In this document: positions 58,567 through 64,000 of the stretch, piece after piece
How positions within the stretch are numbered: position 1 is the first letter of the stretch
Layout of the letters: every line of letters starts with the position of its first letter
Source of the DNA: Clostridia bacterium
GTDB taxonomy: Bacteria > Bacillota > Clostridia > Oscillospirales > Acutalibacteraceae
DNA: 64,000 bases
Assembly (NCBI GenBank): GCA_017399405.1
Contig: JAFQCT010000012.1
Span: 62,001-126,000 of the forward strand
Direction of reading: 5' to 3'
Program-made: the position numbers and the translations under genes
The notes under the pieces: generated by a model
The model's database searches: none
Seen by the model: the letters and a program-made list of their open reading frames with translations, nothing else
What the model was told of the DNA's origin: nothing

Positions 58567-59517
58567 TTATTCGTCGTCCCTACGAAGAGAAAGACCAAGT
58601 GATTCAAGTTTTGCCATAACCTCTTCAAGAGATTTTCTACCAAGGTTACGAACTCTCATCATGTCTTCTTCTGTTCTGTTTGTCAAATCTTCAACTGTGT
58701 TGATGCTTGCACGCTTTAAGCAGTTGAATGAACGAACTGAAAGGTCAAGTTCTTCAATAGTCATTTCAAGAACCTTTGTCTTTGAGTCGTCATTCTTGAC
58801 AATCATTGTCTCTGTTTCTCTTGCTTCTTCTGAAAGGTCAACAAAGAGATTGAGATGGTCTGTAAGGATTTTTGCGCCGAGAGAAACGGCATCCTGTGCT
58901 GAAATTGTACCGTTTGTCCAAGCTTCAAGTGTAAGCTTGTCATAGTCAGTAATCTGACCAACACGAGTATTTTCAACTGTATAGTTCACCTTTAATACAG
59001 GTGTATAAATTGAATCTATTGCGATTACGCCGATAATTGGCTGCATAAGCTGTTTGTTTCTTTCTGCTGAAACATAACCTCTGCCTTTATCACAAGTGAG
59101 TTCCATTTTAAGAACACCACCGTCTTCAAGGTTTGCGATTACGAGTTCAGGATTAAGAATTTCAACTTCTGAATCAACCTGAATATCACCAGCTGTAACC
59201 TGGCACTTGCCACTTGCATCGATATAAAGTGTTTTTGGACCGTCACCGTGAATTTTAAGGATTACACCTTTAAGATTCAAAACGATTTCAGTTACATCTT
59301 CTTTCACACCGTCAATGGTTGAGAATTCATGAAGAACACCTTCAATTTTCGCTGAAGTAATTGCATAACCTGGAAGTGATGACAAAAGTACGCGTCGAAG
59401 GCTGTTACCAAGTGTTGTACCGTAGCCTCTCTCTAATGGTTCAACTACGAATTTGCCATAAGTTCCGTCAGCAGATAAATCAAGTGCTTCAATGCTGGGC
59501 TTCTCAATTCCTATCAT
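58567..59517 (-). CDS. rpoA: RNA polymerase alpha subunit
   Basis: This 316-residue subunit has an N-terminal assembly domain beginning near [30 protein letters not shown], and a C-terminal DNA- and regulator-binding domain (about 240-310) with [47 protein letters not shown]. Two copies scaffold the core polymerase. The alpha-CTD is intact, including the UP-element-binding region. It lies in its usual place between rpsD and rplQ. Confidence 0.97.
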   Translation of the reverse strand: MIGIEKPSIEALDLSADGTYGKFVVEPLERGYGTTLGNSLRRVLLSSLPGYAITSAKIEGVLHEFSTIDGVKEDVTEIVLNLKGVILKIHGDGPKTLYIDASGKCQVTAGDIQVDSEVEILNPELVIANLEDGGVLKMELTCDKGRGYVSAERNKQLMQPIIGVIAIDSIYTPVLKVNYTVENTRVGQITDYDKLTLEAWTNGTISAQDAVSLGAKILTDHLNLFVDLSEEARETETMIVKNDDSKTKVLEMTIEELDLSVRSFNCLKRASINTVEDLTNRTEEDMMRVRNLGRKSLEEVMAKLESLGLSLRRDDE

Positions 59518-59582
59518 TCAAAACCCTCCTAACTGAGTACAGAAAAATCATTCTGCTAAATGTTATTATTGATTCAAGCCTA

Positions 59583-60209
59583 TTATTTAGAATAAAGCTC
59601 GACGATAAGATGCTCTTCAACAGGAACTGCAATTTCTTCTCTGTCTGGAAGCTTAACAACCTTAGCTGAAAGCTCTTCTGCATTCTTATCAAGCCATGCA
59701 GGAACTGGACGAGATGCGTTAGCTTCAAGAACTTCCTTAATCTTAACGCTTTCTTTGCTGTTGTCCTTAATTGATACTACATCGCCTGCTTTAAGAAGGT
59801 ATGATGGAACATCAACCTTCTTACCGTTTACACGGAAGTGAGCGTGAATTGTGAGCTGTCTTGCTTCTGCACGGGATGATGCCCATCCGAGAAGATAAAC
59901 AACATTATCAAGACGGCTTTCACAAATCTTCAAAAGGTTTTCACCGACAATACCCTGACGCTTTTCAGCCATCAAGAAATATTTATAGAACTGTCCTTCC
60001 TGAATACCATAATATCTCTTTGCAGTCTGTTTTGCACGAAGCTGCAAGCCATATTCAGAAACTTTTTTGCGGTTCTGTCCGTGCTGACCAGGAGCGTATG
60101 AACGACGCTCAAGAGCACATTTACCAGTATAGCAACGGTCGCCTTTAAGGAAAAGTTTCTTTCCTTCACGACGGCAGAGCTTACAAACCGCACCGGTATA
60201 TCTTGCCAT
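59583..60209 (-). CDS. rpsD: Ribosomal protein S4
   Basis: This 208-residue protein has the zinc-ribbon type N-terminus ([30 protein letters not shown], four cysteines) and an S4 RNA-binding domain (about 95-155, [46 protein letters not shown]). S4 starts 30S assembly. In several bacteria it represses its own operon by binding the leader RNA upstream of rpsM, which here is unusually structured. The four-cysteine version is retained, unlike in zinc-sparing paralogs. Confidence 0.97.
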   Translation of the reverse strand: MARYTGAVCKLCRREGKKLFLKGDRCYTGKCALERRSYAPGQHGQNRKKVSEYGLQLRAKQTAKRYYGIQEGQFYKYFLMAEKRQGIVGENLLKICESRLDNVVYLLGWASSRAEARQLTIHAHFRVNGKKVDVPSYLLKAGDVVSIKDNSKESVKIKEVLEANASRPVPAWLDKNAEELSAKVVKLPDREEIAVPVEEHLIVELYSK

Positions 60210-60232
60210 AATCTGTTACCTCCAAATTTCTG

Positions 60233-60634
60233 TTATACACGTCTTCTCTTAGGTGGGCGGCAGCCATTGTGAGGAATTGGAGTTACATCTTTAATCATTG
60301 TAACTTCAAGACCTACTGTCTGCAATGCACGGATTGCAGCTTCACGACCTGAACCTGGGCCCTTAACGTATACTTCTACGGTTTTCATACCGTGGTCAAT
60401 CGCAACCTTTGCTGCTGTTTCAGCAGCTGTCTGAGCAGCGAATGGTGTAGATTTTCTTGAGCCTCTGAAGCCCATCTCACCTGCACTTGCCCATGATACT
60501 GCGTTACCCTGAGTATCAGTGATAGTAACGATAGTATTATTGAAGGTGGACTGAATATGAACTGCGCCTTTTTCAATGTTTTTCTTTTCACGGCGTCTGC
60601 GTGTAACAGCGCCTTTTTTAACTTGCTTTGCCAT
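60233..60634 (-). CDS. rpsK: Ribosomal protein S11
   Basis: A 133-residue 30S platform protein near the mRNA exit. It has [46 protein letters not shown] and the conserved C-terminal [18 protein letters not shown]. It lies between rpsM and rpsD in the standard alpha-operon order, with 17 bases to rpsM and a good ribosome site. Confidence 0.97.
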   Translation of the reverse strand: MAKQVKKGAVTRRRREKKNIEKGAVHIQSTFNNTIVTITDTQGNAVSWASAGEMGFRGSRKSTPFAAQTAAETAAKVAIDHGMKTVEVYVKGPGSGREAAIRALQTVGLEVTMIKDVTPIPHNGCRPPKRRRV

Positions 60635-60651
60635 TATTTAGCCCCTCCTTC

Positions 60652-61020
60652 TTACTTCTTCTTGTTAGCAATTGTCTTCTTTGGTCCCTTGCGTGTACGA
60701 GCATTTGTCTTTGAACGCTGACCTCTTACTGGGAGATTCTTGCGGTGACGAACGCCTCTGTAGCAACCAATTTCAACAAGTCTTTTAATATCAAATGCTG
60801 TTTCTCTTCTGAGGTCACCTTCAACAGTGATGTTGTGTTCGATGTACTCACGAAGTTTTGAAACGTCTTCTTCGGTTAAATCCTTAACACGAGTGTCTGG
60901 ATTGATACCTGTTGCAGCAACAATGTCACTAGCTGTTTTTCTGCCTATACCATAGATGTATGTGAGACCGATTTCGATTCTCTTTTCTCTTGGTAAGTCA
61001 ACACCTGAAATACGAGCCAT
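60652..61020 (-). CDS. rpsM: Ribosomal protein S13
   Basis: A 122-residue 30S head protein with [29 protein letters not shown] and the basic tail [28 protein letters not shown]. It contacts the P-site tRNA and the 50S subunit. It is separated from rpmJ by 141 bases, where most Firmicutes have a short gap. That space carries several consecutive hairpins, the last ending just before the GGAGG ribosome site. Confidence 0.97.
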   Translation of the reverse strand: MARISGVDLPREKRIEIGLTYIYGIGRKTASDIVAATGINPDTRVKDLTEEDVSKLREYIEHNITVEGDLRRETAFDIKRLVEIGCYRGVRHRKNLPVRGQRSKTNARTRKGPKKTIANKKK

Positions 61021-61035
61021 TTACAGTTGCACCTC

Positions 61036-61161
61036 CATTTTCAAAATGTGGCTTTATAGCCTTTTGTTAATATCGTTCCTTAGTACTTTAGAAACGATTG
61101 AGCGATAGGTGCTCAAGATAAATTCAAGCTGCTCTGCAGTTGCAGCTCATTGCGATTTATC

Positions 61162-61163
<2 letters not shown>
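61036..61163 (-). promoter_or_regulatory. Structured leader between rpmJ and rpsM
   Basis: Five successive hairpins. In transcription order: a two-part stem AAGATAAAT/ATTTATCTT plus AGCTGC/GCAGCT (61115-61163, including two bases of the rpmJ stop codon); GAGC/GCTC (61100-61114); ATCGTT/AACGAT (61072-61098); GGCT-TTAT-AGCC (61050-61061); and CATTT-TCA-AAATG (61036-61048) right beside the rpsM ribosome site. There is no T run, so it is not a terminator. The position matches that of the S4-binding leader of the Escherichia coli alpha operon. Confidence 0.6.
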
Positions 61164-61281
<118 letters not shown>

Positions 61282-61309
61282 TTACCTCCTAAAAAATGCT
61301 GTCAAAATT

Positions 61310-61528
61310 TTACTTTGAACGCCATGTAATTCTACCGTTGTTAAGGTCATAAGGTGAAAGTTCAACTGTTACCTTGTCGCCCGGAAGAATTCTGATGTAG
61401 TTCATACGAAGTTTGCCCGAAATACGAGCGTGTACTTTGTGTCCGTTTTCAAGCTCTACAATAAAGAATGTATTAGGAAGAGCTTCAACGACAGTACCTT
61501 CAACTTCAATCATATCTTGTTTTGCCAT
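61310..61528 (-). CDS. infA: Translation initiation factor IF-1
   Basis: A 72-residue OB-fold protein ([60 protein letters not shown]) that binds the ribosomal A site during initiation. Length and sequence are standard. It has GAGGG before its ATG and lies 4 bases after the KOW-domain gene. Confidence 0.97.
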   Translation of the reverse strand: MAKQDMIEVEGTVVEALPNTFFIVELENGHKVHARISGKLRMNYIRILPGDKVTVELSPYDLNNGRITWRSK

Positions 61529-61532
61529 AAGT

Positions 61533-61769
61533 TTAACCCTCTTTCGATAATGCTTTTCTTAATGCTCTGTCCGTTAAGAACATATCCTGAGAAATAAGTT
61601 TATTTGTTTTTACTATGTGTTTCGGATTTTTTCTTTTGGGATTGTTCAAAAGTCTTTCTTTACCGTCACAAACATAAACATATTTCCCATCAAATTCAGT
61701 GACACACATAAGTCGGTCTTTTTCGCGACCTGCGTTACAAATGACTAACTCACCTTTACAAAACTCCAT
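61533..61769 (-). CDS. KOW-domain RNA-binding protein, L14e-like
   Basis: A 78-residue protein starting with a KOW-like segment ([48 protein letters not shown]), similar to the eukaryotic/archaeal L14e fold. Such proteins are found between map and infA in many clostridia. They are presumed to bind RNA or the ribosome, but their role is not established. The gene has GAGG 8 bases before the ATG and is co-transcribed with its neighbours. Confidence 0.85.
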   Translation of the reverse strand: MEFCKGELVICNAGREKDRLMCVTEFDGKYVYVCDGKERLLNNPKRKNPKHIVKTNKLISQDMFLTDRALRKALSKEG

Positions 61770-61781
61770 AAGTTATACCTC

Positions 61782-62531
61782 TTAAAGTTTAGTTAAAATG
61801 ATTGGCTCGCCTTTTGTAATTGCTATTGTGTGTTCAAAGTGAGCGGACAGTTTACCATCAAGCGTTTTGACGGTCCAACCGTCAGGCAAACATTTAATTG
61901 CCTTTGAACCCATATTTATCATTGGCTCAATTGCAATTGTCATGCCGGGTAAAAGTCTTTGACCTCTACCGGCTGTTCCGTAATTCGGAACTGACGGGTC
62001 TTCGTGAAGATGTGTTCCTACCCCATGCCCTGTGTATTCACGGACAACCGAGAAACCTCGTTCTTCGCAATAGGACTGAATTGCAAATGCTATATCGCCG
62101 ACTCTGTTGCCTGCAACAGCCTGTTCGATACCTAAATAAAGGCTCTCTCTCGTTGTGTCGCACAGCCGCTTTGCTTCATCGGAAATTTTTCCACAAGCAA
62201 AAGTAGCAGCATTGTCACCGTTATATCCATTCACTTTAGCACCCAAGTCGATACTTACTATATCGCCCTCTTTAAGCACTCTCTTTTTTGAGGGAATGCC
62301 GTGAATGACCTCGTCATTTATGGAAATACATGCTGTAGCAGGAAAACCGTTATAATTGAGAAAGTTTGGTTCAGCACCTTGCTTCTTTATATATCGGTAA
62401 GCAATCTGGTCAATCTCGTATGTTGTAATACCTGGTTTGACCGCTTCACCTGCTACTTGTAATGCTTCTGCTGAAATCTGACACGCTTTACGCATTATAT
62501 CAATTTCTTTTGCAGTTCTAAGCACTATCAT
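61782..62531 (-). CDS. map: Methionine aminopeptidase, type I
   Basis: A 249-residue enzyme that removes the initiator methionine from nascent chains. The five metal ligands are visible: D in SIDLGAKVNGYNGDNAATF (two aspartates), H in GHGVGTHLHEDPSVPNY, E in TIAIEPMINMG, and the final E in HFEHTIAIT. A longer frame reads into adk, but the ATG at 62531 has GGAGG 6 bases upstream and lies 1 base after the adk stop. That is typical of the adk-map pair. Confidence 0.96.
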   Translation of the reverse strand: MIVLRTAKEIDIMRKACQISAEALQVAGEAVKPGITTYEIDQIAYRYIKKQGAEPNFLNYNGFPATACISINDEVIHGIPSKKRVLKEGDIVSIDLGAKVNGYNGDNAATFACGKISDEAKRLCDTTRESLYLGIEQAVAGNRVGDIAFAIQSYCEERGFSVVREYTGHGVGTHLHEDPSVPNYGTAGRGQRLLPGMTIAIEPMINMGSKAIKCLPDGWTVKTLDGKLSAHFEHTIAITKGEPIILTKL

Positions 62532-62532
62532 G

Positions 62533-63165
62533 TTAATCCTCCAAAACTTTGAAAACAAGAGCTGTTGTATCAGCAACCTCTTCTTGTCCTTCTACTATTA
62601 CTAACTTACCTGTTTTTGAATAGTAGTCTTTAAGTGGCTCTGTCTGTTCGTGATAAACTGAAAGTCTGTCAAGCACTGTTTCAGGACTATCATCTTTACG
62701 CTGAACAAGTTCATCACCACATACATCGCAGATACCGTCTTTAGATGGTTTCTTGTATTCAAGATGATAAGTAGCACCACACTTTAAGCAAACGCGTCTG
62801 CCTGAAAGTCTTGCTGTAATCTTTTCATCAGGAACTTCGATATCAACAACTTTGTCGATTACGATACCCATCTTATCAAGAGCTTCTGCCTGTGGTATTG
62901 TTCTTGGGAAACCATCAAGAATGAAACCATTCTGGCAATCACTCTCTGCAAGTCTCTCTTTAATAATACCTATAACAACATCATCTGGAACAAGCTTGCC
63001 GGCATCGATATAGGACTTAGCTTTAAGTCCCATATCTGTACCGTTTTTAAGAGCTTCTCTGATGATATTACCTGTTGAAACAGCCGGAATATTGAATTTT
63101 TCACAAATCTTTTCCGCCTGAGTACCTTTTCCTGCACCTGGTGCACCGAGAAGGATTAAGTTCAT
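62533..63165 (-). CDS. adk: Adenylate kinase, zinc-lid type
   Basis: A 210-residue enzyme that converts AMP and ATP to two ADP. The P-loop is LLGAPGAGKGTQ (residues 4-15), with GFPRTIPQAEAL in the middle. The lid holds four cysteines (CLKCGATYH and CDVCGDEL) that bind zinc, as in many Gram-positive bacteria. The ATG at 63165 has GGAGG 8 bases upstream. A longer frame would overlap secY and is rejected. It lies 16 bases after secY in the standard order. Confidence 0.96.
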   Translation of the reverse strand: MNLILLGAPGAGKGTQAEKICEKFNIPAVSTGNIIREALKNGTDMGLKAKSYIDAGKLVPDDVVIGIIKERLAESDCQNGFILDGFPRTIPQAEALDKMGIVIDKVVDIEVPDEKITARLSGRRVCLKCGATYHLEYKKPSKDGICDVCGDELVQRKDDSPETVLDRLSVYHEQTEPLKDYYSKTGKLVIVEGQEEVADTTALVFKVLED

Positions 63166-63181
63166 ATCATTTACCTCCGAA

Positions 63182-64000
63182 TCAATCAAGGAAGCCTTTA
63201 TAGTGACGCATCATCATCTGGCTTTCGAGCTGTTTCTCTGTTTCAAGAGCAACGCCGACCATAATGATAATTGATGTACCACCAACAGCAAGGTTCATAC
63301 CATATTCTGTGAAAAGGCCTGCAATCTGTGAGTAGATGATTGGGAACATTGCTACAACACTCAAAAGAAGAGCACCGATAAGTGTCATTCTGTTAAGAAT
63401 GTTTGTAATGTAAGAAACTGTTGGTTTACCTGGGCGGATACCTGGGATTGAACCGCTGTTCTTACGAAGGTTATCTGCCATTTCAATTGGGTTATACTGG
63501 ATAGCCGCATAGAAATAAGCAAAGAAGATAATAAAGATAAAGTAGATTGTTCCATAGAATGGGTGTGTCTGACCAAGCCATACTGTTGTAAGCTTATTCC
63601 AGAAACCACCTTCTTCACCTGGAGCAAACATAGCGATTGTAGGAAGAATTGAAAGCACTGAGCTTGCAAAGATAACAGGGAGAACACCGCACATATTAAC
63701 CTTAATAGGCATATGAGTATTCTGACCGCCGTACATCTTACGACCTACAACGCGTTTTGCGTACTGAATCGGGATTTTTCTCTCACCATTGTCCATCCAA
63801 ACGATGAAGAAAATCATACCAACAAGAGCAATTGCAGCGATTGGAACAAGTACGAAGTAAGCGCCACCTCTGTCCATATACTGATAAAGGTTAGCGATTG
63901 TTGTTGGCATACGAGCAACGATACCTGCAAAAAGAATCATTGAAATACCATTACCGATACCCTTTTCGTTAATCTGTTCGCCAAGCCACATTACAAGTGC
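63182..64000 (-). CDS. secY: Preprotein translocase subunit SecY, C-terminal part
   Basis: The frame continues past the window edge with ALVMWLGEQINEKGIGNGISMILFAGIVARMP, the well-conserved middle of SecY. About 272 C-terminal residues are visible, with helices 5-10 and the cytoplasmic loops that contact SecA and the ribosome (DNGERKIPIQYAKR, RPGKPTVSYITNILNRMTLIGALLLS). The C-terminus ends ESQMMMRHYKGFLD. The N-terminal half, including the plug, lies outside the window. Confidence 0.96.
   Translation of the reverse strand, partial: ALVMWLGEQINEKGIGNGISMILFAGIVARMPTTIANLYQYMDRGGAYFVLVPIAAIALVGMIFFIVWMDNGERKIPIQYAKRVVGRKMYGGQNTHMPIKVNMCGVLPVIFASSVLSILPTIAMFAPGEEGGFWNKLTTVWLGQTHPFYGTIYFIFIIFFAYFYAAIQYNPIEMADNLRKNSGSIPGIRPGKPTVSYITNILNRMTLIGALLLSVVAMFPIIYSQIAGLFTEYGMNLAVGGTSIIIMVGVALETEKQLESQMMMRHYKGFLD

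Overview
The window looks like chromosomal DNA from a low-GC, anaerobic, endospore-forming Gram-positive bacterium. The best fit is a gut Clostridia member of the Ruminococcaceae/Oscillospirales type. The evidence is: AT-rich intergenic DNA with AGGAGG-type ribosome sites and TTGaaa-17-TATAAT promoters; the dipicolinate synthase pair spoVFA-spoVFB; a T-box leader; a DNA polymerase I without proofreading residues; a glgB-glgC-glgD-glgA cluster; an oxygen-sensitive sulfatase maturase; and rubredoxin. The species cannot be fixed from the sequence alone.

Layout. 0-4.3 kb: the end of hemW, a small membrane protein, a secreted phosphoesterase, coaE and an M18 aminopeptidase. 4.4-9.2 kb: spoVFAB reading left from a sigma-K-like promoter, then murC-ung, and alr reading left. 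9.3-14.2 kb: two potassium uptake systems tail to tail, ktrBA and trkA-trkH. 14.3-26 kb: an EEP-family hydrolase, rubredoxin, a GH13 alpha-glucosidase with two GPH sugar transporters, ilvN-leuC-leuD, galM, and a BNR-repeat protein with a ROK sugar kinase. 26.3-31.8 kb: a membrane foldase, then an ECF sigma factor overlapping a giant membrane protein with Ig-like domains, probably its anti-sigma. 32-40 kb: a phosphoesterase, GTP-type PEP carboxykinase, and polA - (phosphatase/RimI fusion) - tsaD. 39.8-43.3 kb: a tryptophan T-box with a solitary trpB, tRNA-Pro and a MATE exporter. 43.4-44.5 kb: a repeat-rich gap followed by an apparent stand-alone RNA gene of about 420 nt. 44.6-50.2 kb: the glycogen operon. 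50.5-58 kb: plsC, a five-helix membrane sulfatase with its maturase, three small unidentified genes, a phosphoesterase and small membrane proteins. 58.2-64 kb: the secY-adk-map-KOW-infA-rpmJ-rpsM-rpsK-rpsD-rpoA-rplQ block, read leftward.

How the genes work together. Several modules support a carbohydrate-based life: alpha-glucoside uptake and cleavage, galactose mutarotation, amino-sugar phosphorylation, sulfate removal from glycans, gluconeogenesis from PEP carboxykinase and glycogen storage. Sporulation is shown by spoVFAB.

The most unusual signals are noncoding. They are: (1) six copies of a 35-bp element made of exactly five heptads, three of them beginning on the stop codon of a gene; (2) two elements sharing an 18-bp terminal inverted repeat but with unrelated, nested interiors; (3) the putative RNA gene at 44.05-44.47 kb, which carries duplicated ribosome sites followed by one- to three-codon reading frames; and (4) a densely folded leader between rpmJ and rpsM.
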